Positions 14,750 to 23,640 of a DNA stretch of 64,000 bases are shown here, in pieces. The translations under genes were made by a program, and so were the position numbers. The stretch is from contig NZ_JFHC01000035.1 in assembly GCF_000698595.1 (NCBI RefSeq), forward strand, positions 1 through 64,000, given 5' to 3'. Below the pieces are notes generated by a model, which saw only the letters and a list, made by a program, of their open reading frames with translations, did not search any database and was not told where the DNA came from. This DNA is from Caballeronia glathei (GTDB lineage Bacteria; Pseudomonadota; Gammaproteobacteria; Burkholderiales; Burkholderiaceae). The stretch's first letter is position 1. Every line of letters begins with the position of its first letter.

Positions 14750-15961
14750 ATGGCACTCATCTCGTTCGACGGTCTCAACGTGCCTCTCGAAGAGGTGCAG
14801 GACAACCCGGCTCGCTTCGCCACTCGGGTCGAGCGGGCAAAGAAAACCCCGGGGTACGCGGTCTGCTGCTGCCGTCCGGCCGAGGGGCCCATACCCTTGC
14901 GGCTCGTGGTCCGGCGCTATGGTGCGCTGTTTCACCTTGCGCGCTGGCCGGACGAGGGATATCGGCACGAGCGCGACATCTGTCCGTTCTTCGCCGACCC
15001 TGGGCCGTCAGAAGAGTCTCAGGGCGCGACCCACGACGCGATCCGCAACACGCCCACCGGAATCAACGCGAAGCTGGACATCTCGCTGTCCGTGCGAACC
15101 GAGGGCGCTGTCACCCAGTCCAAAGAGCCGTCGGCAACAAACGGCAATCGACGCCGATCGGCGCCCCTCCTTGGCTTCCTCCAGCGCATCTGGCTCGATG
15201 CTGGCCTCAATCAGTGGGCGGGTGTCGCCTCGCGCAACTGGGGCACTTGCAACGCCCAGATCCTCGCGCTGCTTGGCGACGGTCTGATGAACGGCAGACC
15301 CGTTCAGGAAGTCGTACACGTCATGCGCAGATACGAGGAAATTGCGCAGGCAGCGCTCAAGGCTGAATTTGAGGCGTTCCTGAGCCGAATCAAAACCACC
15401 CCCGAAGCCATGGAGCGCGGCGTCGTTATCGCCGAACTCAAATCGATCGAACCGTCCCGTTATGGTTTCGTCATCAAGATTCGGCAGACCTTCGAAGCTT
15501 TTTTCGCCTCGAAGCAGCTGATTGAAGCGGCGTCGAAGTCTTTCCGCTACGCGTGGTCAATGATCGGCAACATCGCGGCTCGGGTGGTCGCGGTGCTCGT
15601 GCTTGAACGAACGAAAGATGGCAATTTGCGCGTGATCGACATGGCCGCGCAACTCTGCAACAAATCGTTCATCCCGTGCGATTCGAGTTACGAGGTTGCG
15701 ATGGCAAATCGGCTGGTCGCTGAACGTCGCCGATTCGTCAAACCCATGCGCCTCACTGCCGGCGACGACATGCTGCCCGACTTCCGAATCACGGACACGG
15801 CCGAGGCCACGGCGATCGAGGTCTACGGCATGGAGTCGCAAGAAGCCTATCGCGTGCGAAAAGCTGCGAAGCAGGCACTCTACGCGCGGCGGCGGATAGC
15901 ATGTGTGGAATGGGTTCCGCCCGCCGAGATTACTTCAGTGATACTGCCCGCCGCGACTTGA
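14750..15961 (+). CDS. DUF1173 family protein
   Basis: The 403-residue protein matches the DUF1173 pattern seen on proteobacterial plasmids and integrative elements: an N-terminal domain with CCCRPAEGPIPLRLV, a histidine/cysteine site around RHERDICPFF, a central helical part with LNQWAGVASRNWG, and a C-terminal domain. The C-terminal part contains LPDFRITD followed by TAIEVYG, the order of acidic residues seen in PD-(D/E)xK nuclease folds, with Tyr where Lys would be expected. A nuclease role is inference. It is the largest gene of this operon. Confidence 0.75.
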   Translation: MALISFDGLNVPLEEVQDNPARFATRVERAKKTPGYAVCCCRPAEGPIPLRLVVRRYGALFHLARWPDEGYRHERDICPFFADPGPSEESQGATHDAIRNTPTGINAKLDISLSVRTEGAVTQSKEPSATNGNRRRSAPLLGFLQRIWLDAGLNQWAGVASRNWGTCNAQILALLGDGLMNGRPVQEVVHVMRRYEEIAQAALKAEFEAFLSRIKTTPEAMERGVVIAELKSIEPSRYGFVIKIRQTFEAFFASKQLIEAASKSFRYAWSMIGNIAARVVAVLVLERTKDGNLRVIDMAAQLCNKSFIPCDSSYEVAMANRLVAERRRFVKPMRLTAGDDMLPDFRITDTAEATAIEVYGMESQEAYRVRKAAKQALYARRRIACVEWVPPAEITSVILPAAT

Positions 15962-16021
15962 CAGCGCGGGCTTTTGGGATAGCGTCAAGCCATCGCAAAT
16001 CGAATCACCCGGAGGCTCCAG

Positions 16022-16528
16022 ATGGATTCCAATTCGCTTTTTCTTCAGCGCGCGACAGCGCAGGGCCCGGACTGGCACGTAAGCTATCCCGCGCTCGCCA
16101 TGGCCAGCTCCACGGAATCTATCGACGAGCGGCGCAAACAGATCGTCGTGGCCGCGGCGGACGATACAAACCTGCGAATGGTGTTCTTCAGTTCGTTGGG
16201 CGCCATCCTCGACTTTCAAGCGGCCTGGATCGAACTCGATTCGTCCGCGCGCGCCTGGCTCGCATTCACGACCCGCTGGAACCGCTGGTGGCTACCGGAC
16301 GCCGAAACGCTCGGCGCGATCGAGCTCAAGGCGCAGGCACCTACCGACGTGCGACTGGCACACCGCACGATCGACGGCGGCCCCACGAACACATCGGCCT
16401 TCCGACGTTATCTCGATGTCGTCGAACAGCATTACCGGCGTGATGAGTTGATCGCGCGGGTGTTGTTCCCCCGTAGTGGCGAGCTGATGCAGCCTCTCAA
16501 CGCCGCACTCGATATTGCTATCCCTTAA
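16022..16528 (+). CDS. hypothetical protein, 168 aa
   Basis: The soluble protein begins MDSNSLFLQRATAQGP and has several tryptophans in its middle (RWNRWWLPDAETLG). No motif is recognised. A GGAGG stretch a few bases before the ATG supports the start. Its stop shares a base with the next start (TAATG), so translation is coupled. It lies 60 bases after the DUF1173 gene and probably belongs to the same transcript. Confidence 0.6.
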   Translation: MDSNSLFLQRATAQGPDWHVSYPALAMASSTESIDERRKQIVVAAADDTNLRMVFFSSLGAILDFQAAWIELDSSARAWLAFTTRWNRWWLPDAETLGAIELKAQAPTDVRLAHRTIDGGPTNTSAFRRYLDVVEQHYRRDELIARVLFPRSGELMQPLNAALDIAIP

Positions 16529-16803
16529 TGGGCCGCGTTATTCCGTTCGAACGCATACGGGCGTCGAGAGACGACCGTACCTATCGTCCACGCGATTGCA
16601 GCCATCGCCGTATCAAGCTGGAATCCAGAGGCGGCATCGTCTCGTGTGCAGAGTGCGGTGCTGCCCTTTCCCCGTTCTGGGCGCTCGCGATGCTTTCCGA
16701 GCAGTACACCGTCGCGCTCAAACACATCGAGCGCCTCGGCGAGCGCATTGCGCTTGCCGACGCCCGCATCCTCGAACTCTCGACGACTCTCGACGAGAGG
16801 TGA
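16528..16803 (+). CDS. small zinc-ribbon-like protein, 91 aa
   Basis: The protein begins MGRVIPFERIRASRDD. CSH (24-26) and CAEC (40-43) in front of GAALSPFWALAML suggest a small metal-binding knuckle, followed by a helical, possibly coiled-coil tail with LKHIERLGERIALADARILEL. Phage and plasmid genomes often carry such knuckle-plus-helix proteins. It has no separate ribosome binding site and starts inside the stop of the preceding gene. Confidence 0.6.
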   Translation: MGRVIPFERIRASRDDRTYRPRDCSHRRIKLESRGGIVSCAECGAALSPFWALAMLSEQYTVALKHIERLGERIALADARILELSTTLDER

Positions 16804-16886
16804 TCAAATAAGTCGCCAACTACGCCTTGACGAAAACACTTCTCATGGTGGAATGCCCTCTCCAGCTACATCAACGCCACGACACC

Positions 16887-17282
16887 ATGAAACGAACCTT
16901 CGCGTGTGGTCATACCGGAAAGGGAAAGTACTGCCACGCCTGCGCGGCCGCGGAAAACGAAAGACTGGCGCAACGTCTAGCGCGCGAGGAAAAGCGCACG
17001 GCTAGACGCGAATCCTCCGCACTCGACCCGGTGGACCTGAGCGTTGTGAGCCACCTGGCAGCAGTGCAGCGCGAAGCGCGCGAAGTTCTCGCCAAAGTCA
17101 GTTCCGGCGTTCACCCATTTGCGCTCGACGGCAAGCCACTGAAATCCTCCGCGGGCAGACTGCTCTCGGTCCCCGTTGGGCGCTCCTATCGCCTGCTCTT
17201 CGATGCACCGACGCTCAAGCCGTTGCGCATCGTTAGTCACGAGCACTACAACGCCATCGCATCGAGCCGGGTGATGGCGTAA
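16887..17282 (+). CDS. zinc-binding protein with toxin-like C-terminal fold
   Basis: The 131-residue protein starts MKRTFACGHTGKGKYCHAC: Cys-Gly-His and Cys-His-x-Cys form a zinc knuckle at the N-terminus. A basic helix (ERLAQRLAREEKRTARR) follows. The C-terminal 60 residues include RSYRLLFDAPTLKPLRIVSHEHYN, a strand pattern that recalls RelE/ParE-type folds, but no catalytic residues can be assigned. An in-frame start at 16827 exists, but ATG 16887 begins at the conserved-looking knuckle. It is the last gene of the run. Confidence 0.55.
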   Translation: MKRTFACGHTGKGKYCHACAAAENERLAQRLAREEKRTARRESSALDPVDLSVVSHLAAVQREAREVLAKVSSGVHPFALDGKPLKSSAGRLLSVPVGRSYRLLFDAPTLKPLRIVSHEHYNAIASSRVMA

Positions 17283-17633
17283 TCGCTACGCCCGAAGCGG
17301 AACACCGTCAAAAAGCGCAGACCGCAATGAAAAATGCGGATCGACAGGGCGCCAAGCACCGCGGGCAGAGGTCGGCCATGAAGGGACCTTCGCCCGACGT
17401 TGTCGCGCGGGCGATCAAGAAGCAGCTTCATTTACCAAACGGTCGCTCGAACGCCGAGGCCGGCGTAGCTTTGTCGGCCTGTACGGACACTGGCCGCGAG
17501 CGCACGTGAATTCAATGACCGATTGGACACATCGGAGCGATAATTGGATCCCGACATCAATTGGCCGACAGGACCGCAATATAATGATTGACACCGCCTT
17601 TTTGCTCGATTCGGTATCGACAGGGGCCACCCG
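17283..17633. other. intergenic region, no clear gene
   Basis: This is a boundary between the plus-strand run and the convergent KAP NTPase gene. A 60-residue frame at 17327-17509 lacks a ribosome binding site and has no recognisable features. I see no terminator with a good U run. Confidence 0.4.
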
Positions 17634-19973
17634 TTAGAAATTGAACTGGTCGTGCTTTCTTAGCCCAAGCCACATCTCGAGAGAGACATGCAACTTTCGT
17701 AGGGCCATCTCGTGCTCGGGGAATTCGGTCGGATCGATCGCGTCGCACCTGGCCTTTGCCACGTCGATGCCGATGAAGTCGTCGATCGTCTTTCTGTCGA
17801 ATGTGTAGTGCGGTGCGGAAATCCGATCACCCTCCGAGTGGCGCGTGCCCCGGTTCATCATGCGCGTGGCCATGCTTGCGAAGCCCTCGTCGGTCCGGAT
17901 CGCCTTGACCATCCACTCGCGGGCTTCGTCCAATGAACCCGCATATTCCCTCCACCGGTAGAGCTGGGACATCAGATCCGGTTCGGCGATCAGCACGTCG
18001 CCGTCCGCGGCGCGGCTCCTCATCAACCGCAGCCATTCGGCCTTCATCGCCTTGACGGTGTCGAAGTCGAGCGCCGGATCGAAGGCGGCGTCCTCACCCT
18101 CCTTCCGGGCGGGATCGTTCAGATGAATCAGAATCGCAGCGACGGACAGCGCCTGGGTCTTGCGAAGCGCCTCAAGTGCCAGACCGCCTCGCACACCCAC
18201 TGGAACCCGCTTCAGGAACCAACTCGTCGCTCGCCATGCTGAATGCCAAGGCGAATTGAAGGGGTCGACATCGCGTCGGCCTGCGAGCTTCTCGGCGATT
18301 CCGAACATCCCGGGCAGCAGCACGGCGGCGTTCTCGGCCGGGAGCCGGTCGACGGACTCGTCGAACCTCGCGACGAGCGAACGCAGCAGGCCGTCGGCCT
18401 CGATGTCGGCGATCGCGGCAGCTAGCCCTTCCTCCGTCTTCGTCGCATCGAGGAACGTGACGAAGCGGCGCTCCGACATTTCGTCGGCCGCCGTCTGGAG
18501 TTCGAAGTAACGCGGGAAATAGCGCGGGGAGCACACCCGCTTGGCGGTCAGCCACCTGAGATGGAAGCCGTCTCCGTAGTTCGTCCCCCCGTATGCCCAT
18601 TCGAGAGGCGGGAAGAGGTCCTTGAGCGCGTCCTGGGCGATGACGCGGCGCTCCTCCGACACAATCTCGAGAAGGCGCTCGGCCGCCGCCTTGTCCGCAT
18701 CCCGCCGGCCATCGCCCGGGAAGCGCCGCTCCTGGAGGACCAACTCCCTCTCGCGGAACAGCGCCTCGTGGAGGTCCGGTTCGAAGACCCGGAGCGTCTC
18801 CAGAAGAAGGAAGTCGACAATGTTTACCTCGAACACATCGCCGGCCGCATGCAACGGCAGGTGCACGGCGATGGACGAGATCAATCGGCGCGCGTCACGC
18901 ATGTTGCGCAGCAGGGGCTGGATGCAGCCGACGAAGGCGTTACCCCAGCGCGTGTGCGAGAACCCGTTCGCCTCGATCGCGTAGGGTCCCGCCAGCTCGG
19001 AGAGCTCCTCCCCGAATATACGATGCACGATAGACACCGGGACCGCAGGTAGGTCGAAGCTAGCCTGCACGACCTTCTCGAGGAAAGCGCGACCGTCGCC
19101 GTCGGCGACCGGATCGAGTGCTCGCTCTACGATACTCGGCTGGAACAGGAGCACAAAAACGATGTTGGGCAGGTTGGCGTTGGCCTTCACCTGCCGGAGG
19201 AGCATCCTTATCTGCTCGGGCTCGAGCCGGTCGATGTCGTCGACGAAGGCAACTAGCGGCCGGTCGAGTTCGCGAAGACGAACCCCCAGCGCTGCGCGCA
19301 TCTTGTCGAGCGGCTCGCCACCGCGGTCACGTCCGAGATGCGACAGCAGGCGTCCCAGCAGGGGTGTGGCGACCGAGAGGAGTGCGAGAGCAGCCGCCAC
19401 CTTCGCTGCCGTCGGGAGGTCGAAGCCTATGGCCGATGCAACGGCGATCACCGAGGCGTTCGTCAGCATCGTCGAGATTAGATGGCTCGAGCCCCCGGCC
19501 GCCTTAAGCGGCGCGCCGGCCCCTGTGAGGATCGCGCCGTAGCGTCGCAGCGCTTCGGCGCGGGCGAGCGCTGTCTTCGAATGTTCGCCCCCGAGACGAT
19601 CCGCTATTTGGCCGAAGAGGGCGCGGGCGATCGCGTCGCTGTCGCCCCACTGCCAGGGATTGAAGTCAAGCCAGTCCGCTCCGTCGCCCCTGGCGTCGAG
19701 CCGCTCGGTGATTAGATTCTTAAGGGATGACTTGCCGAAGCCCCACCCACCGCGGATTGCGAACACCCTGCCCTCGCGCAAACTGAGCTCCGAGAGCACG
19801 CCGGCTATGCGGCCGGCGAAGTCGGCCCTCCTCAGGCGATCCTCGGACGCCGTCCGGATCGGCGCCTCCGCACCGATCCCGCCGTCCGGCCATTCGGTTC
19901 CTGTGGCCTCCGCACCGAGCTTCGCGCGGCGACGGGCGCGCCATGCCGACAGACGGACCAGCGGCCCGGTCAT
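17634..19973 (-). CDS. KAP family P-loop NTPase
   Basis: The 779-residue protein has the KAP layout. Walker A is GGWGFGKS (75-82). Membrane segments are inserted at about 164-208, between Walker A and Walker B. Walker B is LVAFVDDIDRL (240-250), followed by an arginine-rich sensor region. A long helical C-terminal half follows. KAP NTPases are membrane-associated; PifA of plasmid F, which excludes phage T7, is a known relative. It stands alone between short non-coding stretches and looks like acquired cargo. A defence role is inference. The start could be one of several sites near 19973. Confidence 0.85.
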   Translation of the reverse strand: MTGPLVRLSAWRARRRAKLGAEATGTEWPDGGIGAEAPIRTASEDRLRRADFAGRIAGVLSELSLREGRVFAIRGGWGFGKSSLKNLITERLDARGDGADWLDFNPWQWGDSDAIARALFGQIADRLGGEHSKTALARAEALRRYGAILTGAGAPLKAAGGSSHLISTMLTNASVIAVASAIGFDLPTAAKVAAALALLSVATPLLGRLLSHLGRDRGGEPLDKMRAALGVRLRELDRPLVAFVDDIDRLEPEQIRMLLRQVKANANLPNIVFVLLFQPSIVERALDPVADGDGRAFLEKVVQASFDLPAVPVSIVHRIFGEELSELAGPYAIEANGFSHTRWGNAFVGCIQPLLRNMRDARRLISSIAVHLPLHAAGDVFEVNIVDFLLLETLRVFEPDLHEALFRERELVLQERRFPGDGRRDADKAAAERLLEIVSEERRVIAQDALKDLFPPLEWAYGGTNYGDGFHLRWLTAKRVCSPRYFPRYFELQTAADEMSERRFVTFLDATKTEEGLAAAIADIEADGLLRSLVARFDESVDRLPAENAAVLLPGMFGIAEKLAGRRDVDPFNSPWHSAWRATSWFLKRVPVGVRGGLALEALRKTQALSVAAILIHLNDPARKEGEDAAFDPALDFDTVKAMKAEWLRLMRSRAADGDVLIAEPDLMSQLYRWREYAGSLDEAREWMVKAIRTDEGFASMATRMMNRGTRHSEGDRISAPHYTFDRKTIDDFIGIDVAKARCDAIDPTEFPEHEMALRKLHVSLEMWLGLRKHDQFNF

Positions 19974-20589
19974 CGCGCGAGGACTTGCAGGAGACCACCG
20001 GTCCCGCCGCAGCGGTGGGGCGCTGGCGCCGAGATGGGACGCGACGACTCAGGCATCGGGATACACACTCTCGAATATCTCCCGCCACCGCTGCCTTCGC
20101 GACCACTCCCGATACTTTTTCGACACATAGTTATATTCCTGGCAATACTCGAGGAGATCCCACCACGCTCGCGCATCCTAGCTCATGCCGTCCAATAACG
20201 GCGAGACAGCCGACGTATATCGAATAGACAGCGAACGGCGGCTCAGACCGATGACTCGCTCAATAGCCTTCACGGGACGAAAGTCGGCTTCACTTTGCAA
20301 CGAGCCGTTGATGCATCGACATGCCGGAAGTCCACTCAGGGTCGCCAGGCGACGGTAGCGGGCGGCCGAGTCCCAACGGAGTCTCAGCCGCTCGGATCGT
20401 TGCACGAACTATGGCAGCACTTATCTCCTACCTGGCGCCGTTTTCACTTTCAGTGGCACGCGACACCAACCTCCGCAAAACTGCTGTTTGGCACGCTCCG
20501 TTTATGGGACTATTCCCGCCGTCGATATAGGCAAACCTATAATTACAGATTTATGACGGTTCAAATCGTGGCCAACCTCCTTCAGCGCA
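19974..20589. other. intergenic region, no gene seen
   Basis: Short frames on both strands overlap one another and lack ribosome binding sites. The last 100 bases, nearer the gene at 20590, are more AT-rich (around 20520-20560) and may hold its promoter. I could not identify repeats that would mark an insertion boundary. Confidence 0.4.
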
Positions 20590-21264
20590 ATGACTGACGA
20601 ACTTTTCCCCTGCGCGCACTGCGGCGGCAACTGGGCATTTGGCTGGTCCCAACGAGTAATTGGCCGACCTTCGAAGCCAAAATTTGATTTCTCCCAAATC
20701 GGTACCGGTGCCGGTCGCGCGCTGATCATGGGCGACACGGCATCGCGCCCTCCCGAAGATCCGCCCACTGAGAACGTGTGTTGCATCGTCTGTGAAGACT
20801 GCGGGATGCAAACGCCCTGGATTCCGATAGGAGATAACAAGAACGCGGCGCTCGACAAGGCAGGAGAGATCTGGAATCAGCGGCTCAACAGGCCGGCCGC
20901 GACCGAAGGTGACGTGCTTGATTTAATCCGTAAGGAAATCACGCCTGTCGACGCGCCGTACGTCCTAGACCTCCTCGCGCGCACGACAGACGGCTGGGAG
21001 AAGCGCGGGCCGATCTTCGCAATGCTTGCGCAGAAAATCGTAGACGGCAAAATCACGATGCGCGACTTCTGGCCGATTGACCCTGTCCTGATCGACGCTG
21101 CACGGTATCGCACACTGCAGCAGCTCGCGAAGTTCGTCTATATAGATGGCGTAGCGTCCGTGCAGTTTCCCCGTATTCTGGCCACGGGCGGCGAAGAGGA
21201 ACGAAGCTTCGAAGATCGCGTCGGCGCGGCCGTCGATGACCTGCCCGAGCGCAGTCGCTGGTGA
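20590..21264 (+). CDS. Lar-like zinc-ribbon protein
   Basis: The 224-residue protein begins LFPCAHCGGNW after MTDE. With CIVCEDCG (69-76) and the closing AGEIWNQRL, residues 1-100 match the Lar restriction-alleviation fold seen in phage and plasmids: a CxxC, a second CxxC, and a WN-x-R helix. Residues 105-224 form a second helical domain with no family I know. Lar-type proteins modulate type I restriction. Whether this longer form does so is not shown. It sits between a KAP NTPase and a recombinase in accessory DNA. Confidence 0.6.
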   Translation: MTDELFPCAHCGGNWAFGWSQRVIGRPSKPKFDFSQIGTGAGRALIMGDTASRPPEDPPTENVCCIVCEDCGMQTPWIPIGDNKNAALDKAGEIWNQRLNRPAATEGDVLDLIRKEITPVDAPYVLDLLARTTDGWEKRGPIFAMLAQKIVDGKITMRDFWPIDPVLIDAARYRTLQQLAKFVYIDGVASVQFPRILATGGEEERSFEDRVGAAVDDLPERSRW

Positions 21265-21292
21265 CTTGACTTCCTACAGGGGTCGCCATACT
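21264..21292 (+). promoter_or_regulatory. CCTTGACTT-family promoter 2
   Basis: TTGACT (21266-21271) and CATACT (21287-21292) are 15 bases apart, with the TTGACTTC core of the family. It lies 50 bases before the start of the 46-residue membrane protein. Confidence 0.6.
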
Positions 21293-21342
21293 GGACTCAG
21301 ATCTCGCCGCGCCCGGCGAGACGGCCCTCATCGGAGAATGTG

Positions 21343-21483
21343 ATGTCCCCTTTCGAGTACCTCCGCGCCGCATACCGCCATCGTCAGGAACTCGCCCCCC
21401 AGCTCCTGACGTTACTCGCGCTCGGCGTAATCCTTACGTACCACGCGATGACCAGTCCGATTCTCGACTGGATCTTCCGCTAA
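21343..21483 (+). CDS. 46-residue single-helix membrane protein
   Basis: The short protein begins MSPFEYLRAAYRHRQEL. One hydrophobic helix (19-36, LLTLLALGVILTYHAM) is followed by SPILDWIFR. GGAG seven bases before ATG 21343 and a family promoter upstream support it as real. Single-helix plasmid proteins can act as toxins or envelope modulators, but nothing here shows which. Confidence 0.6.
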   Translation: MSPFEYLRAAYRHRQELAPQLLTLLALGVILTYHAMTSPILDWIFR

Positions 21484-21509
21484 CCGCCTCCGGAAATCGA
21501 TTCCAGCGC

Positions 21510-21538
21510 GAGTAGATGTAACGGTGTTACATCTACTC
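21510..21538. repeat. interrupted palindrome next to the recombinase gene
   Basis: The arms GAGTAGATGTAAC and its complement are separated by GGT. Ten bases of each arm match the perfect palindrome at 13771-13798. It lies 117 bases past the stop of the tyrosine recombinase gene. Confidence 0.7.
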
Positions 21539-21595
21539 GGTGCTCAGCTTGAACCATCGTCCTTGATTCCAAAAGGTTTTTTCTGCACTGCCTTT

Positions 21596-21629
21596 CCCCG
21601 AGGTTTTGGATTACAAAAAAACCTCGGGG
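21596..21629. repeat. 12-base inverted repeat
   Basis: CCCCGAGGTTTT pairs with AAAACCTCGGGG around a ten-base loop. It follows the recombinase gene and may stop transcription from either side, although no U run follows the full stem. Confidence 0.55.
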
Positions 21630-21654
21630 ATAATCGGCCTCCGATCGGGTCGGA

Positions 21655-22788
21655 CTAAACGGTCGACGCAAGGATTCTATAGAGCGCTTGTCTCGATATT
21701 CCCAAGCTGGCCGCCGCATAGCTTTTTACGCCCTTCGCATCCAGGATGGCTTGCTGCGCCTGCTCGCGCGAGACCGCGTTGACAACTTTTGCCTGCTGCG
21801 TTGCGTGCGTCGACAGATAAGCGTTCGCTTTCGTCGCCCGGCTATGGCCGGCCGCTTCGACAACTCGTTGCATCGCTTCCTTGTGAATCTCGCTATCGGC
21901 TCGCTCGCCGGTTCGCTTGATCGGTGCCGCCACTCCTGTCAGTTTCTCGTACATCTGCTGGAGGAACTGATGCCGTAGACCGTGGCTCGTGACCCCTAGG
22001 CCGCCCCTGGTTACACCATGCTTCTTGAGCACCGTATAGAAGCGATCCTTCCATTGGGTCTTGGTGTAACCGAGGGGGATTGTTGAGCCGGTATGAGGGT
22101 TAGACAGAGCCGCCGCCGCCTCCAGCACAGAGATTTTCAGCTCAATCGGCACGACGCGAGTTCGACCGCCTTTCGTGCCGCGCGTCACACTCAGCAGTCC
22201 ATCATCGCGCACCGCCTCTCCTGGCCTGAGCAGAAAGCTTTCCTCCACACGTAGCCCGAACGCAGCTTGCAGCTTCAACTGAACGGCTACATTCGGATCG
22301 GTTTTGGCTATTTCCTCGATCTTCGCTACCGCATCAATGCCACTGCCTTCCCACGACTTGTCTTCGAGCGCGACGTACGAACGTACGAGGTTGTGCGTCT
22401 CGCGGTCAACATAGTCCGCCAACGTTTGGACGAGATTTGGTTTGTTGATCCAGCTCGCGAGCGCGCGGAAGTAAGTCAGCTTGTTTTCGATCGTCCCGGC
22501 ACTTTGCTTCTTTCCAACCCAGAGATCGACGAGAAACTGTAGATGCTTTTGCTTCAGCGAATAGGGCGATTGCAGGGCAAAACCATTCTCGCGCAGTTCG
22601 ACGAAAGACCTGCAAAGCTTCTGTATCCGATAAGCTTGCGTCTTCACCGAGAGAGGTTTCGAGGTAACGCGCGTGCGACTATGAACACGGTTGACGTTAT
22701 CTTGGAAAAGTCTCTCGAGCTCCCCTTTGAAATCGGCCGGAAGTCTATAGTCGCTCAAAACCGAGCGCACGTTCACTGTAACTGACAT
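21655..22788 (-). CDS. tyrosine recombinase with C-terminal helix-turn-helix
   Basis: The 377-residue protein has the full catalytic set of tyrosine recombinases: R180 (FGLRVEE), K206 (GTKGG), H269-x2-R272 (SHGLRH), H315 (AGHSR) and Y324 (NAYLS). The N-terminal 150 residues form a core-binding-like domain. After the catalytic domain, residues 353-373 (SYAAASLGISRQALYRIL) form a Fis-like helix-turn-helix, an unusual addition. It is coupled to the upstream gene at 22792, three bases away. It could act on the nearby palindromes or as a plasmid resolvase. Confidence 0.85.
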   Translation of the reverse strand: MSVTVNVRSVLSDYRLPADFKGELERLFQDNVNRVHSRTRVTSKPLSVKTQAYRIQKLCRSFVELRENGFALQSPYSLKQKHLQFLVDLWVGKKQSAGTIENKLTYFRALASWINKPNLVQTLADYVDRETHNLVRSYVALEDKSWEGSGIDAVAKIEEIAKTDPNVAVQLKLQAAFGLRVEESFLLRPGEAVRDDGLLSVTRGTKGGRTRVVPIELKISVLEAAAALSNPHTGSTIPLGYTKTQWKDRFYTVLKKHGVTRGGLGVTSHGLRHQFLQQMYEKLTGVAAPIKRTGERADSEIHKEAMQRVVEAAGHSRATKANAYLSTHATQQAKVVNAVSREQAQQAILDAKGVKSYAAASLGISRQALYRILASTV

Positions 22789-22791
22789 TTT

Positions 22792-23640
22792 CTAACCTTG
22801 CCCGTTGGCTAATAGCTTCTGGACACTGAAGTACAAGGCTCGCCCCGTTTCGAAAGCTTCTCGCAGGTCGGGAAATGCCGCGACGTGACCGGAGATGGCA
22901 CCAGCGCTCATCGACGCCGCAAATTGCCACCCCGCCATTCCCGCATGCCTGAGCGCCTGTCGCCGCGCCTTCGCATCAACGAAGCCGAACCTCAACGACA
23001 GCCTCCACAGAGACCACGCCGCATCTGCCTCAAGCGCGTGGTTCACCCAGCGGATCGGCCCGACTTTCCGGGTTGGCGATTCTATGGCAGCGCGCGACGT
23101 CGGGACGAACCGACCATAAGCTCGTGCGGAATCGAGCTCGCGGCTGAGCAGCACTTCGGAGGTACTGAAGCGGTGCGCGCGTACTACGTCACGAGTCCAT
23201 TCAGCGAAGGGGCCTATCGAGCCTTCGAATCGACGCAGGAAATACGGTGCCGACGGCGCCGGTACCTCAATCCAAGCTGTAGTGATTGTCCAGTCGACCA
23301 GCGCCGCCGGCGAAACTGCTGCGAGGTCTCCTAAAGCGATGAAGTCGCCGCCCACCATCCTGCATCCAGCCTCCGCCGAGGTTCGTACCGTGAGCTCACC
23401 GGTGTCGAGGTTGCAGTTGAGAATTCTTTGAAGAAACGCCTCATTCGACGCGGCGTCGCGCTCGAACCGATATGCACGATCAATCTCAGTCGTCAATCCG
23501 TAGTGCGTCGATTCTCCGAACCTGATGCTGCGGGAAACGTCCCAAAATAGCGGCCCGATCACCGGGTGATATGACGCGACTACGACCGATCCGGTCACCA
23601 ATCTCTTCAGCACAAACCCATCGTCTAGCCGTTGCTGCAT
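22792..23640 (-). CDS. hypothetical partner of the recombinase, 282 aa
   Basis: The soluble protein begins MQQRLDDGFVLKRLVTGS. It has an alpha/beta N-terminal half and a helical C-terminal half ending FSVQKLLANGQG. I recognise no family or catalytic motif. It ends three bases before the recombinase start, so the two are almost certainly one operon and it may be an accessory factor. GTGAGG before ATG 23640 is an acceptable ribosome binding site. Confidence 0.6.
   Translation of the reverse strand: MQQRLDDGFVLKRLVTGSVVVASYHPVIGPLFWDVSRSIRFGESTHYGLTTEIDRAYRFERDAASNEAFLQRILNCNLDTGELTVRTSAEAGCRMVGGDFIALGDLAAVSPAALVDWTITTAWIEVPAPSAPYFLRRFEGSIGPFAEWTRDVVRAHRFSTSEVLLSRELDSARAYGRFVPTSRAAIESPTRKVGPIRWVNHALEADAAWSLWRLSLRFGFVDAKARRQALRHAGMAGWQFAASMSAGAISGHVAAFPDLREAFETGRALYFSVQKLLANGQG

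Noticed and set aside
17327..17509. Possible 60-residue basic protein
   Set aside because: No ribosome binding site, no promoter and no recognisable features.
19660..19675. Minus-strand match to the CTTGACTTC promoter core
   Set aside because: It is inside the KAP NTPase coding sequence and lacks the rest of the promoter pattern.
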